A stretch of DNA of 64,000 nucleotides from Rhizobium sp. Root1203 (GCF_001424945.1 NZ_LMCW01000001.1:609632-673631); one strand, 5' to 3'. Counted from the first letter of the stretch, positions 9,072 to 17,980 are shown. A program made the numbers and translations. The notes: a model not told the origin generated them from the letters alone.

Positions 9072-9168
9072 CCGCTACGGTCGCGCGGAATTTCGTCATC
9101 GTTTACCGCCCTGTCCAAGGCGGGCGACGTCGGCTTCCGGAACAAGGATGCAAAGGAATTTCACGGTA

Positions 9169-9558
9169 ATGCCAAAACGTATCGTCTTGCTTCTCTCTGT
9201 TCTCAGCCTTGCCGCGCCAGCCTTTGCAGTCGACCCGGCGATCAAGAAGCAGCTCGAGAAGCTCGACCCCTCGACCCGGCTCGAACAGAGCTGCGACACC
9301 GAGGCGATGAGCCGAATCAACAAGGACGAAACGGGCTACAAGCCCGACAAGGTGATCGCCTATACCTTCAAGGATCCCGTCGCCGGCGACGACAAGCTCG
9401 AGGCCCCGGGCGCCGTTTTCCGCAGCAAGGGCGATTGGTATCACCTCTCCTACAGCTGCGTCACAGGTCCGCAGCACATGAACGTCCGCGAAATGCAGTA
9501 CACGATCGGCGACAAGGTGCCGCGCGAAAAGTGGACCAAATATTATCTCTATGACTGA
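9169..9558 (+). CDS. DUF930 domain secreted protein
   Basis: A 129-residue exported protein of the rhizobial DUF930 family, function unknown. A Sec signal peptide is clear (MPKRIVLLLSVLSLAAPAFA, cleavage before VDP). The DUF930 core begins at KLDPSTRLEQSCDTEAMSRI and runs to the end (REKWTKYYLYD). ATG 9169 was chosen because it starts the signal peptide and follows AAAGGAA. Longer in-frame starts add a non-hydrophobic leader. Its 3' end is overlapped by the frameshifted brnA on the other strand. Confidence 0.87.
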   Translation: MPKRIVLLLSVLSLAAPAFAVDPAIKKQLEKLDPSTRLEQSCDTEAMSRINKDETGYKPDKVIAYTFKDPVAGDDKLEAPGAVFRSKGDWYHLSYSCVTGPQHMNVREMQYTIGDKVPREKWTKYYLYD

Positions 9559-9841
9559 TCCGGCGGGCTCGCGGCTCAAGAGCCGGTGTGTGCCCGCATA
9601 CATCCTGCATCCGCGTCAGGTGGCCTTTTCCGCGCGCCTGCGAATAGAAAAAGTCGAAGACATCAGGATCAAGCTTCAGATGTACCGATCGCGACTTTTT
9701 CGGGTCGCGTATCTCTGCCTTCGCCCAGAAATCGGCTCCGAGATTCTCTCCGTCCGGAGCCTTCGGGTCGTGAAAGAGGCCCTTTTCCTTCATTCGGCGG
9801 ACGTCCGCCAGCGAAGCACGCTTCATATTGTCTTCGGCCAT
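9461..9841 (-). pseudogene. brnA: BrnA-type antitoxin, C-terminal frameshift
   Basis: The first 80 residues from ATG 9841 are a normal BrnA antitoxin (KRASLADVRRMKEKGLFH, HLKLDPDVFDFF, GKGHLTRMQDV). After DV, near base 9594, the frame turns into unrelated residues and runs on into the DUF930 gene. One extra base between GTA and TGC would give VLRAHTGS and stop at 9576, which is how BrnA normally ends. The DNA-binding part may therefore still be made with a foreign 45-residue tail. A strong ribosome site (AAAGGAGGTCGCC) precedes the start. A sequencing deletion is an alternative explanation. Confidence 0.8.
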
Positions 9842-10084
9842 GGCGACCTCCTTTCCATGCTGTCACCAGACGCGTTCTTCCGCCGCGCTCGGTATGGACG
9901 ACGACGAGGCATTCTTCGTCGACAAGCCCAAACGATATGAACCGCATCTCACCGTAGGCCCGGCGATCGTCGACACGGGGCAACACCGCTCCTCGAATAT
10001 AAGTGCGGCGTAAAGTATGTCGATGCCGCGGTTTCTAAGGGTCTCTTGCCGCCTGTTCTCGTCCCATTCAAATTCCAAACACAT
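9820..10084 (-). pseudogene. brnT: BrnT-type toxin gene with a frameshift
   Basis: ATG 10084, behind AGGAGAA, starts the BrnT signature MCLEFEWDENRRQETLRNRG. The frame continues to AALIFEE at about base 9989, then changes. The next frame carries the rest: PRVDDRRAYGEMRFISFGLV, ECLVVVHTERGGRTRLVTAW. Restoring one base (CGGTG to CCGGTG) joins them as FEEPVLPRVDD, a normal BrnT sequence. The 3' limit is approximate, since the toxin frame overlaps the brnA start and is open beyond it. As it stands only a 56-residue fragment plus a foreign tail of about 17 residues can be made. BrnT would be a RelE-fold ribonuclease. Confidence 0.82.
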
Positions 10085-10222
10085 TTCTCCTGGATAGGAG
10101 GTGATCGCTTTGGATGTAAGTGTATGAAAAAAGCGTACGCTTTTCAGACGGGTCAACGGGCCGCATGGTCTCTAGAGAAACCAGCAGGTAAGCTGTTTCT
10201 CGAAATTGCAGAAATCAGCCTC

Positions 10223-11005
10223 ATGAATCGCTTTCTTCTCGTTCCGACATTCCTGCTTGCCGCTGTTTCCGCCGCCTCCGCGGCGAATGCCGTGCCGCCG
10301 GTTGCAGCGCCACCGAAGGCAGCGATGGCACCGAAGCTGGTCGAGCCGCATCTGCGCATTGCGCGGTCCGGCCTCAAGGGCCATGCCCGCGTTGCGCTGA
10401 CGTTCGATGCGTGCATGGGCAAGGCCGACGACCGTATTCTGTCGGTTCTGGTCAGCGAGCGCATACCGGCGACGATCTTCGTCACGGCGCGCTGGCTGAA
10501 GCACAATCCGCAGGCGCTCCAGGTCTTCCTGCAGAATCCTGACCTCTTCGAACTCGAAAATCACGGCCAGAACCACATTCCGGCCGTCGACAAGCCGGTG
10601 TCGATCTATGGCATCGCGTCTGCCGGCTCTCCCGAAGCGGTTCGCCAGGAAGTGCAGGGCGGCGCCGATGCGATGCTGGCAGCGGGCATCGTGCCGCCGC
10701 GCTGGTTCCGCGGCTCCACGGCGAAGTACGACCTCTCCTCGATCGCCCAGATCCGCGCCATGGGATACCGCATTGCCGGCTATTCCGTGAATGGCGACGG
10801 CGGCTCGCTCCTTGGCGCTGCCGTGACCGAAAAGCGGATCGCGGCCGCCAAGGACGGCGATGTGGTCATTTCCCACATCAATCAGCCGACCCATGCCGCA
10901 GGCGAAGGGGTGGCAAAAGCCATCCTCGATCTCAAGGCCAAAGGCACGGAGTTCGTCCGGCTGCAGGATGTCGAGGACACCGGCGACGATCAGACGACCC
11001 AGTGA
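10223..11005 (+). CDS. Secreted polysaccharide deacetylase (NodB-homology, CE4-like)
   Basis: A 260-residue exported enzyme predicted to remove N- or O-acetyl groups from a cell-envelope polysaccharide. Signal peptide: MNRFLLVPTFLLAAVSAASA. The NodB fold starts at RVALTFDACMGKADD; the usual TFDDG metal motif reads TFDACMG, a known variant in rhizobial proteins of this type. Other motifs are FVTARWLKHNP, LENHGQNH (metal histidines), PRWFRGSTAKYD and GDVVISHINQP. ATG 10223 was taken because it begins the signal peptide; the upstream open frame overlaps brnT. The substrate is unknown. Confidence 0.87.
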   Translation: MNRFLLVPTFLLAAVSAASAANAVPPVAAPPKAAMAPKLVEPHLRIARSGLKGHARVALTFDACMGKADDRILSVLVSERIPATIFVTARWLKHNPQALQVFLQNPDLFELENHGQNHIPAVDKPVSIYGIASAGSPEAVRQEVQGGADAMLAAGIVPPRWFRGSTAKYDLSSIAQIRAMGYRIAGYSVNGDGGSLLGAAVTEKRIAAAKDGDVVISHINQPTHAAGEGVAKAILDLKAKGTEFVRLQDVEDTGDDQTTQ

Positions 11006-11039
11006 GCAATGCCTGGGGAGGCAAGACCGGGGCTGAGCG

Positions 11040-12329
11040 CTAGCTCAGCGCGTCGGCGCCGCTGCGTTCGACCGCTGCGAAACTCTTCAAGCCCGGAACG
11101 TCGCGATCCATCGCGAAATCGTCGAACCACTCCCTGTACCCACCGGCAATCATCGCGCCGATCATCTGCGCGGCGAGATACGAGAATGTGATGCCGTTGC
11201 CGCCGTATCCGTATGCGCCGTAGACATGGGGCAGGGAGGGAACCGGCCCGATCAGCGGCAGCCCGTCGGCGGTTTCGCCGAACGTCCCGCACCAGGCATT
11301 GGCCACGCGCGTGTCCGCCTTCGGCCAAAGCCGCTTCATCTTTTCCCGGATGGCCATGATCTTCTGCGGCAGCTTGCTGTCCCGTGCCGCGGGATCGATC
11401 GTATCGTCGTCCTCGCCACCGGCGACGATGCGGCCGTCCGGCGTCGTTCGCATGTAGAGATAGGGATTGCTGTCCTCCCAGATCAGAGCCTGGTCGCGCC
11501 AGAGCGTCGCCGGATCCTGCGGCAGGGTGGCAAGCGCCCAGCTGGAAGTCGGGCGATGAAGTTTCGGCATCTCGATCCCCGGCAGCGCATAGCCGGTTGC
11601 CAACACCGCAGCCTTCGCCTCGATCACGAAGGAGCGATCCGTTTCCGCGGTGACGCGGCCTCCCTCGCTGTGAAGCCTCTCCACCGAGGCGCCGACGAGG
11701 CGCGCGCCATGATGCCGTGCGATATCAAGCAGGCCCCAGGTCAGAAGCAGCGGATCGGCCTCCGCCGAGCCGCGCGACAGGATGCCCGCGTCGCGGTCGA
11801 GTTCGAATTCGGTGAACAGGTCGCAATGCTCCAGATAGGTGCTCGGCAGGCCGGCGCGACGGCGGAGCGCGACCTCGGTCAGTAGGTCGCGCGCGCCTTC
11901 CTGGTTGCTGGTGAGGAACAGCGATTGCCGCGGCCGGAAATCGCAGGGAATGCGGTGGGTGGCAATCAGCTTGGAAAGGCCGGCGACGGCAGCGGCGCTG
12001 CGCCGATACATGCCGACGGCGCGCTCGAAGCCATAAAGCTGTTCGAGCTCGCTGAGCGTCCGGTCTATTTCCCATTGCAGCATCGCGGTGCTGGCGGCGG
12101 TGCTGCCGAGGCCCGGCTCCTCGCGGTCGACGATGGCGACGGACAGGTTACGCTCGGCAAGAAGCTGCCCCATCAGCGCGCCTGTAATGCCGCCGCCGAT
12201 CACGAGCGCATCCACCTTGAGGTTTTCCTCGAGCGGTTGATAGCTGGGCCTGGTGCCCGGCAGTCCCCATGGCGACAGCCCGCTCGTCAGGCGGTCGTGG
12301 CTGGAGTCCTGAAGATCGATTTCCGCCAT
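11040..12329 (-). CDS. FAD-dependent oxidoreductase, DAO family
   Basis: A 429-residue flavoenzyme of the D-amino-acid-oxidase/GlpO fold. The dinucleotide-binding motif VDALVIGGGITGALMGQLLA lies at about residues 39-58 and the second nucleotide motif AAVLATGYALPG in the middle. The C-terminal FAD loop is NAWCGTFGETADGLPLIGPV followed by GYGGNGITFS. The substrate is probably an amine or amino acid, but sequence alone does not fix it. ATG 12329 was chosen since it gives the usual 40-residue lead before the Rossmann motif. It is 19 bases after the neighbouring transporter gene on the same strand, so the two may be co-transcribed. Confidence 0.88.
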   Translation of the reverse strand: MAEIDLQDSSHDRLTSGLSPWGLPGTRPSYQPLEENLKVDALVIGGGITGALMGQLLAERNLSVAIVDREEPGLGSTAASTAMLQWEIDRTLSELEQLYGFERAVGMYRRSAAAVAGLSKLIATHRIPCDFRPRQSLFLTSNQEGARDLLTEVALRRRAGLPSTYLEHCDLFTEFELDRDAGILSRGSAEADPLLLTWGLLDIARHHGARLVGASVERLHSEGGRVTAETDRSFVIEAKAAVLATGYALPGIEMPKLHRPTSSWALATLPQDPATLWRDQALIWEDSNPYLYMRTTPDGRIVAGGEDDDTIDPAARDSKLPQKIMAIREKMKRLWPKADTRVANAWCGTFGETADGLPLIGPVPSLPHVYGAYGYGGNGITFSYLAAQMIGAMIAGGYREWFDDFAMDRDVPGLKSFAAVERSGADALS

Positions 12330-12348
12330 CGGACGCGTCCTAACTCGA

Positions 12349-13524
12349 TTACTTCGGCAGCTGCGGCTGTACTTTTTCCTCGATGACCAGTTCATCGATG
12401 ATGGTCATCACGATCAGGGACAACGGCAAGGCGAGCATCGCGCCGACCGCCCCCCACATCCAGGTCCAGAAGAGGATCGCGATAAACACCACGAACGGAT
12501 TGATCTCGAGCCGCCGCCCCATCACGGCCGGGAAGATCAAATTCTCCATGACCAGGTGGACTGAAAAGAAAGCGGCTGCGGGGATCAGTCCGAACAGCAG
12601 GCTGTCATGCGTCAGGATCCCCGCAATCGCGATGGCCAGCGTCATCATGGTGATGCCGAGATAGGGAACGAAGCTCGACAGGAATGCGAAAAATCCCCAC
12701 AGGACAGGCGAGGGCAGCCCGCCGGCGTAAGCGATGACGGTCATCACGACACCGAGGCAAACATAGATCAGGGATGCCGTGGCGAAATAGAAGCCGAGAA
12801 CCTGTTCCACCCCGTTGATGACGCGAATGGCTGCAAGCCGCTGCGACCGCGTCCTGAACACCATGATGATCGATTTGCGCAGATTGACGCGTCCGGCCAG
12901 GAACAGCAGCAGCGCGGCGAAGAAGATCAGTGCCTGGATGAGCGCAGGCGTCAGGTTCGCCGAGACGACGTGCAGGATGTTGCCCGTGTTCTCCAGCAGC
13001 TTGTCTGCCGACATCGGGCCGCCCTGGAAGGTTTGCGGCGTGATATGCAGCCACCGGATCCGCTCCAGATAGGGCATCAGCCTGTTGAGGGTCTTCTCGA
13101 AAAACGCCGGCCCCTCGTTGGCAAGCGTCGCCAGCGGACCCGCAAGCGAACTGGCCACGAGAAAGATCACGAGCGCCACGGCGGACGACAGGATGACGGC
13201 ATTGGTGATGCGCGGCACGCCCAGCTTGCTGAGCTTCTCGGCCAGCATGCCGAGGATCATCCCGACGACGATGGCAAGCGTCAGGGGAATGAGGATCAGC
13301 GACATCATGTAGACCGCTGAAAGGCCGAGAATCGTGAAGATGCCGATGATCGCCCAGGCGGTGCTCATGTCGAGCCCATCCTTCTCGACCCGTCGCATCG
13401 GGGCCTGCGGCAACTCCTCGGTCGCTTCGCTGAGCTTTGCGGCCCAGCTGCTGACATGACGTTCGCCGATCGCGATCTTGCTCGCGTGTTTCCGAATGCC
13501 CGTGGCGATGCCCATGGATGACAT
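12349..13524 (-). CDS. AI-2E/PerM family (UPF0118) membrane transporter
   Basis: An inner-membrane protein of about 391 residues with eight hydrophobic segments and the central region typical of the AI-2E/PerM family (FLSSFVPYLGITMMTLAIAI; AAFFSVHLVMENLIFPAVMG). Members have been linked to autoinducer-2 export or Na+/H+ exchange; the role here is open. The N-terminus has a 50-residue hydrophilic extension before AWAIIGIFTILGLS. ATG 13524 is preferred over 13557 because GGGGAA precedes it; 13515 is also possible. It precedes the FAD oxidoreductase gene on the same strand. Confidence 0.85.
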   Translation of the reverse strand: MSSMGIATGIRKHASKIAIGERHVSSWAAKLSEATEELPQAPMRRVEKDGLDMSTAWAIIGIFTILGLSAVYMMSLILIPLTLAIVVGMILGMLAEKLSKLGVPRITNAVILSSAVALVIFLVASSLAGPLATLANEGPAFFEKTLNRLMPYLERIRWLHITPQTFQGGPMSADKLLENTGNILHVVSANLTPALIQALIFFAALLLFLAGRVNLRKSIIMVFRTRSQRLAAIRVINGVEQVLGFYFATASLIYVCLGVVMTVIAYAGGLPSPVLWGFFAFLSSFVPYLGITMMTLAIAIAGILTHDSLLFGLIPAAAFFSVHLVMENLIFPAVMGRRLEINPFVVFIAILFWTWMWGAVGAMLALPLSLIVMTIIDELVIEEKVQPQLPK

Positions 13525-13618
13525 GTTCCCCGGAAGCCCATTGCTTCGCCACCACAACGCGCGATAGGCCGTTCCGGTTCCGTCGACCCCAATGCGGTGT
13601 GGAAGAAGCGGTATTCGA

Positions 13619-14071
13619 TCAAAGCCGAATTGCCGTTTCCTCCTTTGCCGTCCGGATGATGATCATGGTGACGAACCGAGCGACATTGGTCTGATCGCGA
13701 AACAGCCTGTCGCAGAGGGCATTGAATTCTTCCATGTCGCGCAAGCGCAGCATCAGCACGACGTCCGTTTCGCCGGTAACGGCATAAGCTTGCGCGACAG
13801 CCTCTTCGCCGGCCGCGATGTCCAGAAACCGTCGCATGTGCTGCTCGCCGTGCAATTTCAGTTCGACGGTAACCAGGGCCTTGATCACTCGTCCGGCCTT
13901 GGCCGGATTCAGGATCGCGACAATCCGGTCGATCACGCCCGATTTGTGGAGCCGCTGTACGCGGCGCAGACAGCTGGATGGAGACAGGCCCACCTCTTCG
14001 GCCACGTCGACATTCGTGCGCGATGCGTCGCGCTGCATGAGGTTCAGAAGTTTCCGGTCAATCCGATCCAT
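13619..14071 (-). CDS. Lrp/AsnC family transcriptional regulator
   Basis: A 150-residue regulator with the classic start MDRIDRKLLNLMQRDASRTN, an AsnC winged helix-turn-helix (VDVAEEVGLSPSSCLRRVQR) and a C-terminal RAM effector-binding domain. Lrp proteins form dimers to octamers and sense amino acids. The gene is divergent from the Gate-domain membrane protein at 14191, and the gap contains TGCAAT/ATTGCA repeats that probably form its operator. An in-frame ATG at 14116 would add 15 residues and run into that operator, so 14071 is preferred. Confidence 0.9.
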   Translation of the reverse strand: MDRIDRKLLNLMQRDASRTNVDVAEEVGLSPSSCLRRVQRLHKSGVIDRIVAILNPAKAGRVIKALVTVELKLHGEQHMRRFLDIAAGEEAVAQAYAVTGETDVVLMLRLRDMEEFNALCDRLFRDQTNVARFVTMIIIRTAKEETAIRL

Positions 14072-14100
14072 TCCGGCAGAATAGGCACAGGCAGCGCATT

Positions 14101-14130
14101 TGCAATAAAATTGCATAGGACTGCAATATT
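14101..14130. promoter_or_regulatory. Candidate Lrp operator, TGCAAT repeats
   Basis: TGCAAT-AAA-ATTGCA (14101-14115) is a perfect 15-base palindrome, followed by a further TGCAAT at 14122. It lies between the divergent Lrp gene and the membrane gene at 14191, the expected position for autoregulation and control of the target. Confidence 0.6.
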
Positions 14131-14190
14131 TGACCCCAAATTCGAAGCGGGTCGGGCTAGCAATCGAGACAGCTTTTTGAGGAGGCTCTG

Positions 14191-15168
14191 ATGCGGTTTT
14201 TGATGCCTGTCCTGCGCAAAACGCGGGAAACACTTGAAATCTATTGGGTGCTTGTCCGGATCACGGTTCCGCTAACGATCTTGACGGAACTGTTGTCGAG
14301 AATGGGGGCGATCAAGGCGGTGGCCCCCGCTTTTGCGCCCGTCATGAACCTGGTTGGCTTGCCCTCGGAACTGGGTCTGGTTTGGCTGACGGCAATGCTT
14401 GTCGGCATATGGGGCGCTGTTCCGCTCATTTTCACTCTTGTTCCCGCATCCTCGCTTAGCGTGGCGGATATGACGGTTATCTCGGCGCTTCTCTTGTTCG
14501 CACACGGCCTGCCTGTCGAGCAAAAGATCATTCAGAACGCCGGCCCGGGCATGATCGCAACGACGACGCTGCGCATCGGAGGCGGTTTGCTCTACGCTTT
14601 TCTGCTGCACCATTTTCTGCTGGCCACGGGCTGGTTGTCAGCATCGGTTGATCCCGCCTGGATTCCGATGAGCGCCACACCCGATTGGGCTGAATATTTC
14701 CGCGGCCTCGGCGAGACGATGATGTCGATGCTTGTCATCCTCCTTATCCTGTGCTGGGGCCTCGAAATCCTCAGGGTGACAGGACTGCTGCGATGGATGA
14801 TGACGGTTCTCGCACCCGCGTTGCGTCTTGCCGGCATCAGGGGCGAAGCAGGAGATCTCACTGCTGTCGGATTGTTCCTGGGGATTTCCTACGGTGCCGG
14901 TCTTTTGATCCGCGAGGCACGATCGGGCGCAATATCACCACGTCAGATCTTTCTATCATGCGTGTTCATGGGCTTCGCGCACAGTGTGATTGAGGACACC
15001 CTTATCATGGTCTCGCTTGGCGCAGATGTTTACGGCGTTCTTGCCGGGCGGCTCGCATTCGCCATCGCGGCAACCGCGGCGATTGCCGCCCTGCTTCGCC
15101 GCCTATCCGACAAAGCATTCTTCGCACAAATATTCCGACTGCACAGCAGACAGGCAGAAAGCCGCTAA
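14191..15168 (+). CDS. Gate/nucleoside-recognition domain membrane protein
   Basis: A 325-residue polytopic inner-membrane protein with about eight hydrophobic segments. Two similar halves resemble the nucleoside-recognition (Gate) domain found in SpmA/SpmB and concentrative transporters (GLPSELGLVWLTAMLVGIWG; GEAGDLTAVGLFLGISYGAG). The conserved GFAHSVIEDTLIM segment near the end is typical of this group. It probably transports a small solute. The divergent Lrp regulator suggests an amino acid or a related compound, but this is inference. GGAGG precedes the ATG at 14191. Confidence 0.75.
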   Translation: MRFLMPVLRKTRETLEIYWVLVRITVPLTILTELLSRMGAIKAVAPAFAPVMNLVGLPSELGLVWLTAMLVGIWGAVPLIFTLVPASSLSVADMTVISALLLFAHGLPVEQKIIQNAGPGMIATTTLRIGGGLLYAFLLHHFLLATGWLSASVDPAWIPMSATPDWAEYFRGLGETMMSMLVILLILCWGLEILRVTGLLRWMMTVLAPALRLAGIRGEAGDLTAVGLFLGISYGAGLLIREARSGAISPRQIFLSCVFMGFAHSVIEDTLIMVSLGADVYGVLAGRLAFAIAATAAIAALLRRLSDKAFFAQIFRLHSRQAESR

Positions 15169-15306
15169 GCGACGTGTCGGCATTTCGGATATTCCGGCTT
15201 GGCAGGTCTCGCGCATGAGACCATTGCCGGCAGTGTCCGGGTCCCGACATGCCAGCGTCGACCGGCGGGGAGGGACGGCGCCCACAGCGGATGCCGTTCC
15301 GATATG

Positions 15307-15323
15307 CCGGCGGTCACCGCCGG
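15307..15323. terminator. Hairpin between convergent genes
   Basis: CCGGCGGT-C-ACCGCCGG is a perfect inverted repeat between two convergent genes ending at 15168 and 15336. No T-run follows on either strand, so an intrinsic terminator role is only tentative. Confidence 0.3.
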
Positions 15324-15335
15324 TTCCGCCGGAGG

Positions 15336-16868
15336 TTACACCGCTGGGCTCTCGCAGACGGTTTCCGCGGCTTTGACGGTTCTGCGCCTGAGGAATGCTC
15401 CGACGACGATTGCAGTGACGGTTGTGATGCTCGCGAGCAGGAGCAACAGGGTGCCGAACGCCTGTCCGTAACTCTGGATCAGCGCATCTCGCGTCATGCC
15501 GGGCAACGCCGCGGCTGCCGCATTGAAATCACCCGTAACCAGACGTTGCGCCGCAGCGGTTGTCGAACCTTCCTGGCCGCCGACGCTGGACTGGATCAGT
15601 GCCGAGAGCACCGCACTCACGATCGCCAGCGCCACGCCTTCGCCTGCCACGCGGGTCGTGCTGAAGATGCCGGTCGCCATGCCGGCGCGCTCCTTGGGAA
15701 CGACACTGACAGCAAGTCCGTCCATCAGGCCCCAGGGCAGGCTGATGCCGACGCCGATCGCAAGCAGGGGCGCGATCAGCGAAGCGTGCGCGGCGCCCGC
15801 GGGAACGCTGCCCAGCCAGAAGAGACCGGCCGCGGAAATCATCAGCCCGACGCCGCAGATGGCCGCGGGCGCAAACCAGCGCGTCAGTTGCCCGGCGACC
15901 ATCGGCAGCGCCAGCAGCGGCGCGGAAAGCGCAATCATCATCCGGCCTGCACCGACCTCGCTCATGCCGTCTATGCCGACGAAGCGGACCGGCAGAAGAA
16001 TGAGCAGCACGACGAAGGCATAGGCAGGCGCTGCGGCCAGTAGCTGAACACCGACAAAGCGCGGATAGCGGAAGAGCGTGAGGTCGAGCATCGGACGTTT
16101 GACCCTGCGCTCGACGATGCAGAAGAGCGCCATCAACACGGCGGATGCAGCCAGCAGCGCGATGACGCCGGGATCCCGCCATCCATGTTCGGGCGCGCGA
16201 AGCACGCCATAGGTGAAGAGCGTCAGCGCCAGCGTGAAACTGATCGCACCCGGCCAGTCGAGCCCGCTTGCTTCGGGATCGCGGGTCTCGTGCAGGAAAC
16301 GCGCGCCAAGCGCGAAGGCCAGCGTGCCGAGCGCGAAGACCAGAGCGAAGATCGCCGGCCAGCCGAAGGTCTGGACCATGAAGCCGGAAGCGATCGGGCC
16401 GAATGCCAGACCGACGCCGAAGCTCGATCCGACGATGCTGAATGCCCGCATCCGCTCGTCTCCTTCGAATTCCTGCGCAAGCGACGCCATGCCGCCCGAG
16501 AAGGCCGCCGCCGCGCCGACGCCTTGCAGGGCCCGCAGGATGTCGAACCAGACGATGTCCCTGGAGAAGGCAAGCGCCGCCGAAAAGAGCTGGAATGCTG
16601 CCAGGCCGGACAGGAATATTCGCTTGCGCCCATAGCCGTCGGCCAGCGCGCCTGCGGCCATCAGGCTGCTTCCGAAGGTCAGCATGAAGGCGTTCGTAAC
16701 CCAGTTCAGGGCGATGGGACTGCCGCCGAGGTCGCGGCTGATGGCGGGCAGGGCAACGGCCGGGCCGGTGAATGTCAGCGGCATGGCGGCGGCGGCACAG
16801 CAGACGCCGATCAGGGCCAGCATTTTCGTTGCCGCGCTCGCGCGCGTTCTCTTGTCAGATGTTGTCAT
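15336..16868 (-). CDS. MFS exporter, DHA2 family
   Basis: A 510-residue inner-membrane exporter with about 14 hydrophobic segments. The first helix carries FTGPAVALPAISRDLGGSP; helix 4-5 region has RALQGVGAAAAFSGGMASLA, both usual in DHA2 transporters. The motif A loop reads GALADGYGRKRIFLSG. ATG 16868 was chosen since residues upstream of MTTSDK are hydrophilic and arginine-rich without family likeness. The gene is divergent from a LysR regulator at 17018 with a long palindrome in between, so it is probably the regulated target. The compound exported is unknown. Confidence 0.88.
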   Translation of the reverse strand: MTTSDKRTRASAATKMLALIGVCCAAAAMPLTFTGPAVALPAISRDLGGSPIALNWVTNAFMLTFGSSLMAAGALADGYGRKRIFLSGLAAFQLFSAALAFSRDIVWFDILRALQGVGAAAAFSGGMASLAQEFEGDERMRAFSIVGSSFGVGLAFGPIASGFMVQTFGWPAIFALVFALGTLAFALGARFLHETRDPEASGLDWPGAISFTLALTLFTYGVLRAPEHGWRDPGVIALLAASAVLMALFCIVERRVKRPMLDLTLFRYPRFVGVQLLAAAPAYAFVVLLILLPVRFVGIDGMSEVGAGRMMIALSAPLLALPMVAGQLTRWFAPAAICGVGLMISAAGLFWLGSVPAGAAHASLIAPLLAIGVGISLPWGLMDGLAVSVVPKERAGMATGIFSTTRVAGEGVALAIVSAVLSALIQSSVGGQEGSTTAAAQRLVTGDFNAAAAALPGMTRDALIQSYGQAFGTLLLLLASITTVTAIVVGAFLRRRTVKAAETVCESPAV

Positions 16869-16969
16869 GAGGTTTCCGCCTGGTTGGATGACATGCTCGC
16901 GGGAGCGATGAGCCCCTGGTATTCGCGGCCAAGACAAGATAAAATTTCAGGAGTATGCGGATAAGTTGG

Positions 16970-16997
16970 CTATTTTTCCTGACATAACGGAAAATAG
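16970..16997. promoter_or_regulatory. Candidate LysR operator between divergent genes
   Basis: CTATTTTTCC and GGAAAATAG form an interrupted palindrome around TGACATAAC, 21 bases upstream of the LysR start and about 100 bases upstream of the exporter. LysR regulators commonly bind such sites between themselves and their target. Confidence 0.5.
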
Positions 16998-17017
16998 CGC
17001 TCGAATGAGGGTGCGAA

Positions 17018-17932
17018 ATGGAGCAGTTGAGCGGGTTGGCCGCCTTCGTGAAAACCGCCGATCTCGGCAGCTTCGTCGCCGCCGGTCGTGTCCTTGGCCT
17101 CTCGCCCTCGGCCGTCGGCAAGGCGGTGACCACGCTGGAGCGACAGGTGGGCGTGCGGCTGTTCCAGCGTTCGACCAGAAGCATAAGACTGACCGAGGAG
17201 GGGCGGCTGTTCCACGAGCGCTGCCGGCGCGTGCTGGACGATCTCGAGGATGCGCAGGCATCGCTTGCGCAGGCCGTGGCGGTTCCGCGTGGCCGGCTGC
17301 GTCTCAGCGTTCCTCTGGTCAGCTATCACTTGTTGCTTCCGGTCCTGCCCGAGTTCATCCGGCTCTACCCGGAAGTGGAACTTGACCTCGACTTCAACGA
17401 CCGTATCGTCGATCTGATCGAGGAGGGGGTCGATGTTGCCATCCGCAGCGGCAATCTGCCGGATTCGCGGCTGATGTCACGGGCACTCCGGCCCTTCCAG
17501 ATGCTCCTCTGCGCCTCGCCCGGTTATCTCGACGAACACGGCCTGCCGGCTTGCCCGCAGGATCTGTGCGGCCATCTCGGGATTCGCTTCCGCTTCCCGA
17601 ACAGCGGAAAGATCCAGGACTGGCCCTTGAGCCTTCCGCCGGGCGCACCGGAGCTTTCCGTCCGCACGGCCTTGACCTGCAACAACATGGAGGCGTTGCG
17701 CGGTGCGGCGATCAGCGGTCTCGGGATCGGCTGCATGCCGGATTTCCTGGCCCGCCGACACCTCGCCGAAGGCACGCTACGCACCGTTCTGGACGATCAT
17801 ATCGATGGCCCCGGCCAGTTCCATTTGCTCTGGCCGTCGAACCGGCACCTGTCGCCGAAAGTGCGCGTCCTCGTCGATTTCCTGACGGAAACGCTCTTTG
17901 CTGATCGTTGCGAGGTCCCCTCGGCGCGATAG
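17018..17932 (+). CDS. LysR family transcriptional regulator
   Basis: A 304-residue LysR-type regulator. The N-terminal winged helix-turn-helix is visible in LAAFVKTADLGSFVAAGRVL followed by LSPSAVGKAVTTLERQVGVR. The effector domain (about residues 90-300) resembles the PBP2_CrgA-like group (FNDRIVDLIEEGVDVAIRSG; NNMEALRGAAISGLGIGCMP). These regulators often control an adjacent, divergently transcribed gene, here the DHA2 exporter ending at 16868. The inducer is unknown. Confidence 0.92.
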   Translation: MEQLSGLAAFVKTADLGSFVAAGRVLGLSPSAVGKAVTTLERQVGVRLFQRSTRSIRLTEEGRLFHERCRRVLDDLEDAQASLAQAVAVPRGRLRLSVPLVSYHLLLPVLPEFIRLYPEVELDLDFNDRIVDLIEEGVDVAIRSGNLPDSRLMSRALRPFQMLLCASPGYLDEHGLPACPQDLCGHLGIRFRFPNSGKIQDWPLSLPPGAPELSVRTALTCNNMEALRGAAISGLGIGCMPDFLARRHLAEGTLRTVLDDHIDGPGQFHLLWPSNRHLSPKVRVLVDFLTETLFADRCEVPSAR

Positions 17933-17980
17933 AGGAGGCGTCGCGCGCCGACCCGTGGTAGCCGCCGATGTTGCCGGTCC

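Noticed and set aside
9058..9168. Longer start for the DUF930 protein
   Set aside because: It would place 37 non-hydrophobic residues before an obvious signal peptide and run through the palindrome.
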